The position numbers were made by a program, and so were the translations under genes. From an uncultured Oscillibacter sp. (GTDB taxonomy: Bacteria > Bacillota > Clostridia > Oscillospirales > Oscillospiraceae), in assembly GCF_910579365.1 (NCBI RefSeq), contig NZ_CAJTUX010000001.1:68605-132604 (forward strand): DNA of 64,000 bases. Direction: 5' to 3'. Every line of letters begins with the position of its first letter. The first letter of the stretch is position 1. Below, piece after piece: positions 34,046 to 43,401 of the stretch. The notes beneath the pieces were generated by a model that was given only the letters and a program-made list of their open reading frames with translations, was not told the DNA's origin and did not search any database.

Positions 34046-34103
34046 AGCATGGCGAATCAAGGCCGGAAAGAGAATTCTTTCTGCGGCCTTGATTCGCCAT
34101 GCT
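34046..34103. terminator. Strong hairpin inside the invertible element
   Basis: A perfect 20-bp stem (34046-34065 with 34084-34103), extended by GAAAG/CTTTC after a 2-nt bulge. Tails are weakly T-rich on both sides. It would insulate the adhesin gene from upstream transcription whatever the orientation. Confidence 0.7.
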
Positions 34104-34129
34104 TATTTGTGAAATGCTGGAGTCCGCTC

Positions 34130-34158
34130 TTGCTTTTGAAAGCGTTTCTATGTATAAT
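34130..34158 (+). promoter_or_regulatory. Switch promoter, currently facing the adhesin gene
   Basis: TTGCTT (34130-34135) and a perfect TATAAT (34153-34158) are separated by 17 bp. Predicted start is near 34165, about 325 nt ahead of the adhesin ATG. Confidence 0.8.
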
Positions 34159-34201
34159 GAAAAATAGTCTAGTTTGGGACAGGGGTGTTTTCCAGAACCC
34201 G

Positions 34202-34224
34202 ACGTTCCAAAATACGCATTCCGT
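34202..34224 (-). repeat. Right inverted repeat of the switch
   Basis: Reverse complement of the left repeat, 22 of 23 positions identical. It lies between the interior promoter and the adhesin leader, so it is transcribed in the ON state. Confidence 0.9.
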
Positions 34225-34490
34225 CTCCGGAGGCCGGGAGGCGGACGCAGAAAAGAAGGTGAAACCGTTGGCTATTAAGCATGCTTTATATCTCTCCGGG
34301 TGCCCGCCCGGCGGTGAAGCGGCGCGGTTTCGCGCCTTGGTCTTCAAGAACCGCAGACGGGGGCGGCTCACGGCGCTGCGGGAGCGCCGGAGAACCGCCC
34401 GGTACTCCCGCAGACCCTGGGGCCAGAGGTGGAGGGATTAAGCCGCCCGCCGGCTCAAGGGTTTATAAATTTCCGAAAGGAGAACGAGGA
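34225..34490 (+). other. Long GC-rich leader of the adhesin mRNA
   Basis: About 265 nt between the right inverted repeat and the adhesin start hold several possible stem-loops (for example GGCGCGGTTTCGCGCC, and CGGCGCT...AGCGCCG). A possible 57-codon frame starts at TTG 34269 with AAGAAGGTG upstream and ends at 34441; it is arginine-rich. I recognise no known riboswitch class; a structured or leader-peptide control region is possible. Confidence 0.4.
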
Positions 34491-37400
34491 ATGGCAAGTA
34501 CAAAGAAACGGTTTCTCTCAGGGCTGCTGGCTCTGGTGATGACGCTTTCTCTGCTGCCGGTCCAGGCCTTCGCCGTGGAGGCGGAGGACACTCCGGCCGT
34601 GGAAGCGGAAGCCGCCGGGCCGGAGAACAGTGAACCCCCCGAGGAAGCCGCCAGTCAGGACGGGCCGGAGGACGGCGCGCCCTATTACCTGATGATCACC
34701 CACGCCCTGGAGGTGGACGGGGAGGTCTACGGCAAGATGGAGACGGTCCAGCTGACGGCGGACGACTTCCGGGACGGCGCGTATGACTTCCGCCAGAACG
34801 CTCTGGAGCGTCAGGGCATGAACGCCGTCAGGGGCAGCTGGCTGGACAACGGGTCCTATGACCTGACCGAGGGCTGGACCGTGGCGCAGGACGCCTTTGG
34901 AGAAGGCGGCGACTTCACGGACGGCTCCGGCTACTATGGAATGCAGGTGCTTATTGAGTACGAGGTGGCCGGCGGCTATGAGGCCGACGTGTCCAATGCC
35001 TCCGGCGGGGCCGGGGACTATGACGTCATGCCCCTGATCCAGTTCACCGGCGGCAATCTGGATGATGTGGAGTTCACCGCCGCCGATGTGCTGACGCTGA
35101 CCATTCACTTCCAGTACTCCAGAACCGGAAGCCTGGCCGGTACGGCCGCCTATGACACCGTCAATGTGGAGATTCCGGTGGAGAAGGACGCGAATGGGAA
35201 TTACCAGTCCGTTTCAAAGGAGTGGGCGATTCCCACGGACAAGACTCTGGAGAATTTCCGGATGCTGCTGAACCCCTATCCGCTGAACAGCTTCCTGGTG
35301 GACCAGGAGCTGGCGAACCGGTTCTCCAACCCGGATACGGTGATCGACGACGAGATGATCAAGGAAGCGCTGAACAGCGGCGCTTTTAACGTCCGCCCCG
35401 AGGATGTGTATTTGAATGAGGAGCAGGGCGCTCAGGGCGGGTATGAGCCTGTCTATGAGCTGGCCTGGGACGTAGCCCGCAGGCTGCCCGAATACAGCAG
35501 TCTTGCTGAGCTGAAAGAGCACATAGCGGCAGGTCATCCCGGTGTACTCGTCCCTGACGCCGATTTGGAGAAACTTCTTCAGGGCGGTCAGGCCGACCCG
35601 CATTACAGCGCGGTCATCGTCGGAAAAGACGAGAACGGCGCGGATAAGGAGCATCCGGGCGCGAGTTCCGTGGGCACGGATGCTACACTGAGAATCACTT
35701 TGGATGGCGAAGATATCCGGCATTTCATGGACTTGAAGACCGGCCCGAAGATCACGGTCTACTACCGCCGGAACGCCACGACTTACACAGCCAAGCACTG
35801 GGTAACTGCGGCCATGTGGAGTCCCTCTTTTGGCTCCATGGATAACGCTGACACCATGAAGCATGGCACCCCCGAAGTAGACTATTATCTTGCCGATACC
35901 GAGTCCCTGCAGGGCCGCGTGGGCGCGCTGACCAACGCGGCGGCCAGCGATAAGGAGGGATTCCTGCCCTATACCACCGAACCCATTGTGCAGAAGCTGA
36001 TCGAGCGGCGGGCGAACGATCAGGCCGAGGGCACCGTGGTGGACGTCTTCTATACGACGGCAAACAACTACCGGGTGATCTTCAACACCAACTTCGCCTA
36101 CATTCCCCGGCAGTCTGTGCCCGTAGGGCTGGGACTGAAGCTTTCCAATGACAACCAGCTGCTGGTGGGCGAGGCGGCGACTGGCGACGCGTACACCGCT
36201 CCCACCCAGGCGGGCTATACCTTTGACGGCTGGATGGTCAAACTCAAGGATACCGTACAGAGTCCGAATCCCTCCTGGGCCGGCGTCAGTCCGAAGATCG
36301 TCACGATTGACTCCGCTTCGGATAACCCCGAGCAGGACCCCGCGGGAAGGTACGTCAAGATCGACCTGAGCCAAGGCTTGACCCTGACCGATAAGTTCCT
36401 CGAGGACGTACAGATTTCCCAGGCGGAGGGCGACGAGGGCGTCCGCGCGGTCATCCTCTACGCCCACTGGACCAAGGGCGGCTCCAAGGTCCGCGTGGTG
36501 CTCTGGACGGAGGACCTGAACGGGAAGACGGACGTTTCCTCCACCGCAATCGACGGTTCGGAAGTCGTGACCTCCGAGAGCTGGAGCAACATCGGCAGCT
36601 TCACCTTTGACTGCGATACCGGAACCGCTCTGACGGACGGTCAGGGGACTGTTTCCAATACCGTGCAGGTGGACGGAAAGGGCCTTTCGGATAAGATTAC
36701 CGAGGAATTCCGGAAGATTGACATTATGCAGCCCGTGCGGTATATGGGCGCCGATACTTCTACCGGAAACTATGGCTCCGGTACAGCGAATGAGAGAGAG
36801 GTCCAGATTTCTGACTTCTATACCCGCCACCACGCTACGGTGACCAGCAGCAACGGCGCAGACAATGTCACCGTTGCCGCAGACGGCAGTACCATTCTCT
36901 ATGTGTACTATACGAGAAACGTTTACACGCTGAATTTCCACTATTACAAGACCGAGAATGGTGCAAATCAGATCGCCGATAATACCAACGGCTACGCGAA
37001 TACCGGAACGGACAACTATAACACCAGCAACTCTTTGAGGAACAGTTGGAAGACGGTGACTTCCGGAACGCTTCCCCAGCAGACCATAACGGTGAGGGCC
37101 AAGTATGGCGCGGACCTGAGAGGCGTCTGGCCCATATATTCCCATGGAGTAAGCGCAAACAACAACACCTACAACTTTGTGTCCTGGACGACGACAAAGG
37201 GCCCCTATAATGAAATTGCCAAGGGCTTGGGCCTAGGCATCAGCCGGGGCGAACCCACTATCATGGGCCTTTACGGCGCGATGAGCTGGCAACTGATCGC
37301 GGATGCGAAGAATACCGAAACCGCCCATGACCTCTATGCGTACTGGTCCAACAATCTGACCTATTATGTGTATAACCACTGTTTCGAGATTCCCGGGCTG

Positions 37401-40400
37401 GACGCGAACACCTTGAAGGGCCTTCCGGACAGCGATGCCGGAAACGGGTTTAAGAAGGTACTCTACAACGACGTGAGCGCTTCCTCGGCTGAGGTCAGTG
37501 AGCGGAATACGCTCTACCTCATCCCGACGGCGAACACCGCCTTTACCGGCCCCGGCTTTGACGACCTGCGGGAGGTTGACGAGAATGGCGTTCCCACTGT
37601 GAACGGGGGTTATTACGCCGTCCGTATTTATACCTTCACGCCTGCGAACAGCAGCTCTTCCGTGACAAAATGTTACGCCTTGAGCAATCGGGTCGAGGCC
37701 GCGTCTTCGGCGAAGATTGCCATGCAGAACCCCAGCGCCCGTCTGCATCTGAGCAAGGTGAACGCGGACTGGACCAATAGCGGCACAACCTATCCCAGCG
37801 TGGCGGACCACACCACCCAGTTTGGCCACAATGATGGGTCTACCGGCGGACAAGATACAAAGCCGCTGGAGGGAAACACGGCCACAAACCGCTATGACCT
37901 CTACTTCTACTACGACCGCGACCGCTACACCATTACCTACATGGCGGCGCTGGACGGCGGCAAAGTGGGCGAGGGCAACGCGACGGAGTACACCCTGGGC
38001 ACCAGGGAGGTGGCCTACGGCACTAAGCTCACCGGCGCGGAGTACGGCTTCAAGCCTGGTTACACAACGCTGAACAACGACCCGGCGTACACCGGCAAAT
38101 GGACCGTGCCCGTTGGCAGCACCCCGGTGCCCGTCTGCCCCAACCGCGCTTCAGGCGGCCAGGCGCAGTGGGCCTTCAACGGCTGGGCCCTGGGCCCCGC
38201 CGGCAACGAATGGCAGTGGACCTACAGCGGCGAGGCAGGCAGCGAGGTCCTGACAAATGGGGACGTTGCGATCACCCTGGAGGGCGATCTGCTGCTCTAC
38301 GCCATTTGGGGCACGCCGAAGTACACGGTCATCTTCAACCTGAACGGCGGCACGAGGACCGGAACCGTCCCGCTGACGCAGCAGATCGACGCCAATACCA
38401 GCATCACCACCGGCGGCCAGATTCCCCGCCCGGTTCGGAGAAACTATACCTTCAAGGGCTGGTATGAGACGGATACGGACGGCGGGACAATCCTGCACCC
38501 GGATACGCCCTATAACTTCGACGCTCCCGTCACAAAGTCCACGTACCTCAAGGCCATGTGGGATAACACCGGCACCAAGCAGTACGCCTATCAGGCCTAC
38601 TATCTGCTGCCGGTGGATGGAAATCCGGACCTGACTTATCCGACAGGTCGTTTCCCGGCAGCCAACGGCGCTGAAACGCTGTATTACATCCTGGGCCGGC
38701 TGAACGAGACGGACAAGGACTATACGGTGGGACACTTTATCGCAGGCTCTTCGCTGGTGCTGAACGCCAAGAACATCCAGGGCTTTACCCCGGTCAATAC
38801 CGACGCGGCCCAGGAGATGAAGGTGGAGTACAGCGGCAGCGGAACGCCGGATACCATTTACAAGTTCTACTTCTACTACACCAAGAACACGGTCAAGTCC
38901 TACAAGATTCAGTTCGTTGAGTTGAACGCCGCTCCCGGTACAGCTCCCGTGCTCACGGAGAGCGGAAACGCGGACCAGGCGGTCCTCACGCCCAGCGCCA
39001 AAATGTTTGAAACGCTCAGAAATATGGGCTATCAGATTGTTAAGGCCGACGGCACTCCGGCCGGGTCGTATAAAGACCTGCTGGAAGGCGGCCCGCTGGG
39101 GTCCACTGACGTCAGCCCGGACGGCAGCACCGTGCAGACGTTCCAGGTAAAACCCATCGACTATACGATCACGTATGAAATCGGTGAGCCTTTTACCGGC
39201 ACGGAGGTTGACGCCACGCTGAAAACGGCGGCGGATACGGCGCTGGCGGCCATTACGGCGGCGGAAAATACACCGCCTGAACATGCCGGCGAAAAGAACC
39301 CCACGCTTTACACCGTCAAAGACACCATCAGGGCCAAGAACCCCGCTTACATCCAGGACAGCAACGGCCTGTGGTGGCAGTTCGCCGGCTGGACGCTGGG
39401 CGGTGAGACGATGGAAGTCCGGCAGCCCGCCGTGAGAGCGGACGGCAACAGCTACAACTCGCTCACCATTGAAAACAGCGTGGGCAACCTGACCTTCGTG
39501 GCCAACTGGAGCCACGTGGCGCCGGATCTGACGGTCAGCAAGACCGTCGAGCAGGCGTCCGGCGTACCCGCTCCCGCAGATGACGAATTCAGCTTTACCA
39601 TCAGCGGAACGCTGAATTCCGCCAACATCCTGGCCTACACAACCACCGCCGGCAGCACGGGCAGCTCTCAGGCCAGCCTGACCTATGCCCCCGGCGACAC
39701 CAGCGCTGACTTTACCCTGAAGGCCGGGCAGACAATGAACTTCGTCGGCCTCGCAAACGAAACCTACACCGTGACGGAGAACACCACCGGCGCGCAGGCC
39801 GGCAAGTTTGACGCCACGCAGAACAACTACTATACGGTGAAGGACGGCGCGATGAAAACCGCAGCTGTTGGCGGCGGCACCGCTGCCAGCGTGTCCTTCG
39901 TGAACCAGTACCACGCCACAACGAAGCTGGACATCGACCCGAACACTGCCGGAGCGCAAAGCTTCCGAGTCATCAAGCATCGGCTGGACGCCCAGGGGAA
40001 TCACAGCGATTTCCTTGGCGGAAACCGCTACAGCTTCACCATCTCCCAGGGCGAGGGCAATACCGCCGAGAGCGTTCCCCTTCCCTCTCCCAGCCAGATT
40101 ACCCTGAATTCCGCTGCGGGCGTTCAGGAGCTGAGCGGCTTCTTCAGCGAGATCAAGTTTGACCACACCGGCGAGTACCGCTATCTCATCCGCGAGGACC
40201 GTCCCAGAGCCATCGACATGGTTCCTGGCGTCACCTACGACCCGACGATCTACCGGGTCATCGTGACCGTGGGCATTCAGGACAGCAATCTTGCGGTCAC
40301 CGGCTTTACGCTCCAGACACGGCAGGATGACGGCACCTATCAGGACGAGGCGCTGAAACCCGGCGGCATCCTCGACAGCATTACCTTCGACAACGTGTAT

Positions 40401-42248
40401 GACCCCACTTCCACTACCATCCACTTCGAGGGCAGAAAAGAGCTGACCGGCCGGACGAATCCGGACGGCACGGTCTCCGGCGCGCAGAACGGGGAGTTCC
40501 AGTTCCGTTTGACGGCGGCGGGCTCCTATCTGATGACTGCGGCAGACTCCATAAAGTTCCACGAACTGAAAGACGCCGGTGACTCCGCCGATGTGAAGAG
40601 CTATCTGATGGAGAAGACCTATGCGGCGGACGCGGAGCAGCCCATGCCCGCAGAGACGGACAATGTGAAGATCGAGACCGTGGACGGACAGCAGACCGCT
40701 GTTGTCGGCAACGGCGAAGGCGGCCGGGTCCTCTTCGGCGGCACCGCCTTTGACCGCGCCTCTCTGGGCAGCAATGTCCTGGGTAAGGTTTACCACTACA
40801 CGATCCAGGAAATCGTGCCCGAGGGCTGGACGGACAAGGACGGCCAGAAGGTCTACAACGGCGTCGCTTACGACGACATGGTACGGGACCTCTTCGTCTA
40901 TGTCCACCTCCACGGCAGCGACGGCAATCCCCTCACCAGCGGCACCGTGGCGGACCATGTGGACGGCGTCGTCCTGAATGCGGATGCTTCCGGCGACCGG
41001 GAGTCCATTTTCCGCAATGTGTACACCACCGCCCCCGTAACCGTCGACCTCGGCGGCGACGGAGCGGACGGCAGCACGCCCGTCAACATCGTGAAGACCC
41101 TCTCCGGACGCGCCTTCACCGCCGGCGACAGCTTCACCTTTGATCTGGTCCCCGGCGAAGGCACCGTGCTTTTGCCCAAGGACGCCGAGAACCATGACGT
41201 GACGGAAGTCACCATCACTCCCACCAGCGGCTCCAGCGCGAACGTGCCCTTCGGCAAGATCACCTTTACCGCTGCGGGCGTCTATACCTACAAACTCACC
41301 GAACGCCAGGGCTCCGCCCCCCGCATGACCTATGACACGGCGGAGAAGACCCTGACCATTACCGTAACCGACGTGGACGGCCAGCTGACCGCTTCCTCCA
41401 CCGGCGTCACTTGGGCCAACAGCTACAAGAAGTCCGGCGGCGGAGGCGGCGGCGGAGGAGGCGGCGGCTTCACGCCCCGGCCCTCCGGAACCACGAATCC
41501 CGCCACGCCCGCCAAGCTGGATACTTCCGACCACTTTGCCTACATCCTGGGCAAGTCGGACGGCCTGGTTCACCCTGAGGCCAACATCACCCGCGCCGAG
41601 GTGGCCACCGTCTTCTACCGTCTGCTCACCGAGGAATCCCGCAAAGAGCTGTGGGTGAAGGAGAATCCCTATCCCGACGTACCCTCCAGCGAGTGGTGCA
41701 ACATCGCGGTGTCCGTGATGTCCAACGCCGGGGTTATCAAGGGCCGTCTGAACGGCAAGTTTGACCCCTACGCCAACATCACCCGGGGCGAGTTCGCCAC
41801 CATCGCGGCCCGCTTCCTCAGCGACCCATATGTGGGCGAGGACTACTACACCGACATCAGCGCCCACTGGGCCCGGGAGTACATCAACCGCGCCGCGGCG
41901 GCGGGCTGGGTGAGGGATTTCGACCAGCCCTTCCGCCCCAACGACTACATCACCCGCGCGGAGGTCATGTCCCTGGTGAACGCCATGATCGGCCGTACCC
42001 CGGACAAGGACCACATGCACGAGGACATGATCCAGTGGCCCGACAACATGGATACGACGAAATGGTACTATGAGGATGTCCAGGAGGCGACGAACTCTCA
42101 TGAGTACGTCCGCATCCAGGGCGGCATGGAGAACTGGACAAAGGTGCTCCCCGTCCGGGACTGGAAAGCCATTGAGGCGGAATGGGCCAGCATCTACGAC
42201 GCTACCAACCCCGGCGACGTGATGGACGGCGTCCGCACCAAGAGCTGA
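34491..42248 (+). CDS. Giant SLH-anchored adhesin with InlB-like repeat and pilin-type domains
   Basis: A 2585-aa surface protein (ATG at 34491, AAAGGAG 9 nt upstream). A signal peptide (MASTKKRFLSGLLALVMTL, cut near AFA) opens it. Residues about 40-1650 are beta-rich modules, including InlB/Listeria-Bacteroides-type repeats (AGYTFDGWMV; YTVIFNLNGG with NYTFKGWYE near 1273-1357) and MucBP-like stretches. Residues about 1680-2313 form four Cna-B/Spy0128-like pilin modules, with blocks such as GVYTYKLTERQG and MTYDTAEKTLTITVTDVDG, which in relatives carry intramolecular isopeptide bonds. A poly-Gly linker (about 2317-2327) leads to three SLH repeats (about 2340-2530) that fix it to the wall. 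Host-mucin or cell adhesion is likely (inference). It lies under the invertible promoter, so expression is probably phase-variable. Confidence 0.88.
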   Translation: MASTKKRFLSGLLALVMTLSLLPVQAFAVEAEDTPAVEAEAAGPENSEPPEEAASQDGPEDGAPYYLMITHALEVDGEVYGKMETVQLTADDFRDGAYDFRQNALERQGMNAVRGSWLDNGSYDLTEGWTVAQDAFGEGGDFTDGSGYYGMQVLIEYEVAGGYEADVSNASGGAGDYDVMPLIQFTGGNLDDVEFTAADVLTLTIHFQYSRTGSLAGTAAYDTVNVEIPVEKDANGNYQSVSKEWAIPTDKTLENFRMLLNPYPLNSFLVDQELANRFSNPDTVIDDEMIKEALNSGAFNVRPEDVYLNEEQGAQGGYEPVYELAWDVARRLPEYSSLAELKEHIAAGHPGVLVPDADLEKLLQGGQADPHYSAVIVGKDENGADKEHPGASSVGTDATLRITLDGEDIRHFMDLKTGPKITVYYRRNATTYTAKHWVTAAMWSPSFGSMDNADTMKHGTPEVDYYLADTESLQGRVGALTNAAASDKEGFLPYTTEPIVQKLIERRANDQAEGTVVDVFYTTANNYRVIFNTNFAYIPRQSVPVGLGLKLSNDNQLLVGEAATGDAYTAPTQAGYTFDGWMVKLKDTVQSPNPSWAGVSPKIVTIDSASDNPEQDPAGRYVKIDLSQGLTLTDKFLEDVQISQAEGDEGVRAVILYAHWTKGGSKVRVVLWTEDLNGKTDVSSTAIDGSEVVTSESWSNIGSFTFDCDTGTALTDGQGTVSNTVQVDGKGLSDKITEEFRKIDIMQPVRYMGADTSTGNYGSGTANEREVQISDFYTRHHATVTSSNGADNVTVAADGSTILYVYYTRNVYTLNFHYYKTENGANQIADNTNGYANTGTDNYNTSNSLRNSWKTVTSGTLPQQTITVRAKYGADLRGVWPIYSHGVSANNNTYNFVSWTTTKGPYNEIAKGLGLGISRGEPTIMGLYGAMSWQLIADAKNTETAHDLYAYWSNNLTYYVYNHCFEIPGLDANTLKGLPDSDAGNGFKKVLYNDVSASSAEVSERNTLYLIPTANTAFTGPGFDDLREVDENGVPTVNGGYYAVRIYTFTPANSSSSVTKCYALSNRVEAASSAKIAMQNPSARLHLSKVNADWTNSGTTYPSVADHTTQFGHNDGSTGGQDTKPLEGNTATNRYDLYFYYDRDRYTITYMAALDGGKVGEGNATEYTLGTREVAYGTKLTGAEYGFKPGYTTLNNDPAYTGKWTVPVGSTPVPVCPNRASGGQAQWAFNGWALGPAGNEWQWTYSGEAGSEVLTNGDVAITLEGDLLLYAIWGTPKYTVIFNLNGGTRTGTVPLTQQIDANTSITTGGQIPRPVRRNYTFKGWYETDTDGGTILHPDTPYNFDAPVTKSTYLKAMWDNTGTKQYAYQAYYLLPVDGNPDLTYPTGRFPAANGAETLYYILGRLNETDKDYTVGHFIAGSSLVLNAKNIQGFTPVNTDAAQEMKVEYSGSGTPDTIYKFYFYYTKNTVKSYKIQFVELNAAPGTAPVLTESGNADQAVLTPSAKMFETLRNMGYQIVKADGTPAGSYKDLLEGGPLGSTDVSPDGSTVQTFQVKPIDYTITYEIGEPFTGTEVDATLKTAADTALAAITAAENTPPEHAGEKNPTLYTVKDTIRAKNPAYIQDSNGLWWQFAGWTLGGETMEVRQPAVRADGNSYNSLTIENSVGNLTFVANWSHVAPDLTVSKTVEQASGVPAPADDEFSFTISGTLNSANILAYTTTAGSTGSSQASLTYAPGDTSADFTLKAGQTMNFVGLANETYTVTENTTGAQAGKFDATQNNYYTVKDGAMKTAAVGGGTAASVSFVNQYHATTKLDIDPNTAGAQSFRVIKHRLDAQGNHSDFLGGNRYSFTISQGEGNTAESVPLPSPSQITLNSAAGVQELSGFFSEIKFDHTGEYRYLIREDRPRAIDMVPGVTYDPTIYRVIVTVGIQDSNLAVTGFTLQTRQDDGTYQDEALKPGGILDSITFDNVYDPTSTTIHFEGRKELTGRTNPDGTVSGAQNGEFQFRLTAAGSYLMTAADSIKFHELKDAGDSADVKSYLMEKTYAADAEQPMPAETDNVKIETVDGQQTAVVGNGEGGRVLFGGTAFDRASLGSNVLGKVYHYTIQEIVPEGWTDKDGQKVYNGVAYDDMVRDLFVYVHLHGSDGNPLTSGTVADHVDGVVLNADASGDRESIFRNVYTTAPVTVDLGGDGADGSTPVNIVKTLSGRAFTAGDSFTFDLVPGEGTVLLPKDAENHDVTEVTITPTSGSSANVPFGKITFTAAGVYTYKLTERQGSAPRMTYDTAEKTLTITVTDVDGQLTASSTGVTWANSYKKSGGGGGGGGGGGFTPRPSGTTNPATPAKLDTSDHFAYILGKSDGLVHPEANITRAEVATVFYRLLTEESRKELWVKENPYPDVPSSEWCNIAVSVMSNAGVIKGRLNGKFDPYANITRGEFATIAARFLSDPYVGEDYYTDISAHWAREYINRAAAAGWVRDFDQPFRPNDYITRAEVMSLVNAMIGRTPDKDHMHEDMIQWPDNMDTTKWYYEDVQEATNSHEYVRIQGGMENWTKVLPVRDWKAIEAEWASIYDATNPGDVMDGVRTKS

Positions 42249-42308
42249 CTCCGGAAAAGCGCTTACCGGGACTGCGGTTCAGCGGCGCGGGTCCGGCAAA
42301 CGAACAAG

Positions 42309-42352
42309 AGCCCCGGCGGGAACCTTGCGGTTCCCGCCGGGGCTTCTTCCTT
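42309..42352 (+). terminator. Terminator of the adhesin gene
   Basis: A perfect 16-bp stem (42309-42324 with 42329-42344) around TTGC, followed by the T-rich TCTTCCTTATTT in the plus direction. It separates the convergent adhesin and LacI-family genes. Confidence 0.85.
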
Positions 42353-43379
42353 ATTTCTGTTGGGGCGGCACACAGGTTTCCCGGCGGATTAAGACGGGCT
42401 GAATGACCTCGGAATAGATATTCCGGCCGCTTTGACCGATGAGCTTCATCAGCGTCTCCACCGCCAGGGCGCAGAGCTCCTCCTTGGGCTGGGCCAGAGT
42501 GGTCAGCTGAATCTTGGGGAGGGCAGCGAAGGCCACGTCGTCAAAACCGATGAGAGAGACCTGTTGGGGGATGTCGATGCCGAATTCCATGGCCGCCTGG
42601 ATGATGCCCAGGGCGAAGTGGTCGTTGATGGTCATGATGGCGGTGGCATAGGGCGTACCGGCTTCCATGCACCGGCCGAAATAGGCCATGCCGGTGTGGT
42701 AGCCGTCCTCAATCCGGCTGCCGGGGGTGATGGTAAACACCTCGTACCGCACATCCACCGCCCGCTGCACCACGTCCAGGAACCCCTGGCGGCGGCGCTG
42801 GTGGGTGATGGAGGTCTCCCGTCCGCCCAGGAAGGCCAGGTTCCGGTGCCCCAGACTGAGAAGATACCGGGCCCCCATGACGATGCCGTTGTAGCCGTCC
42901 ACCGTGATCTTGGAGACGAAGTTGTTGGGGATATTGTCCCCCAGGAAGAGGACCGGCAGCTTGTCCAGATACTTTTGCAGGCTCAGATGGGTCTTGTCGC
43001 CGACGCCGGAGATGATGACGCCGTCCACCCGCCGCTCCAGCAGGGCCTGGATGTTCTGGTCCTCAATGTTGTAGTCATAGAAGGAGCTGGAGATGAAGAT
43101 GTTAAAGCCCCGCTGCTTCACGTCCCACTCGATGTTGTGAATCAGCTCGGCAAAGAAGGCGTTGGAGATGTCCGGCACCACGATGCCGATGGATTTCGCC
43201 TCGTGCTTTTTCAGCTGCCGGGCCGCCGCGTTCCGGGTAAATCCCGTCTGCTGGCAGATTTCCATGATCTTCTCATAGGTCTCCGGCTTCACGTTTCTGG
43301 CGCCGTTTAAAGAGCGGGAAACCGTGGTATGGGATACCCCCGCCATCCGCGCAATATCCTTGATTGTCAGCTCGCCCAT
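42351..43379 (-). CDS. LacI-family transcriptional regulator
   Basis: A 342-aa repressor-type protein from the ATG at 43379 (AAGGGGG 7 nt upstream). The N-terminal helix-turn-helix and hinge (MGELTIKDIARMAGVSHTTV, ending LKKHEAKSIGIVVPD) are followed by a periplasmic-binding-protein-like effector domain with the LacI blocks FLGGRE, GFDDVAFA and LTTLAQP. It is the last gene of the ABC-transporter/MBL operon. TGTTnACGTnAACA palindromes near the operon promoter (48225-48238, 48520-48533) are fitting operators, so autoregulated control by the imported solute or a derivative is likely. Confidence 0.92.
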   Translation of the reverse strand: MGELTIKDIARMAGVSHTTVSRSLNGARNVKPETYEKIMEICQQTGFTRNAAARQLKKHEAKSIGIVVPDISNAFFAELIHNIEWDVKQRGFNIFISSSFYDYNIEDQNIQALLERRVDGVIISGVGDKTHLSLQKYLDKLPVLFLGDNIPNNFVSKITVDGYNGIVMGARYLLSLGHRNLAFLGGRETSITHQRRRQGFLDVVQRAVDVRYEVFTITPGSRIEDGYHTGMAYFGRCMEAGTPYATAIMTINDHFALGIIQAAMEFGIDIPQQVSLIGFDDVAFAALPKIQLTTLAQPKEELCALAVETLMKLIGQSGRNIYSEVIQPVLIRRETCVPPQQK

Positions 43380-43401
43380 AAGCAGCCCCCTTGGGAGAGA
43401 T

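Larger units (their letters stand above)
33976..34224. other. Putative invertible promoter element
   Basis: The segment is bounded by 23-bp inverted repeats (33976-33998 and 34202-34224) with one mismatch, and its 203-bp interior holds an outward-facing promoter and a strong hairpin. In the orientation given the promoter faces the adhesin gene (ON). Inversion would point it at the 3' end of the recombinase gene (OFF). The hairpin works in both orientations and would block read-through from the recombinase gene. Confidence 0.85.

Noticed and set aside
34043..34441. A 132-codon plus-strand frame across the invertible element
   Set aside because: It runs through a hairpin, a promoter and an inverted repeat; only its last part (from TTG 34269) is even possible as a leader frame.
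38151..42101. A 1316-codon open frame antisense to the adhesin gene
   Set aside because: It mirrors GC-rich codon structure of the adhesin, has no ribosome site, no recognisable domain and low-complexity Arg/Gly/Val content.
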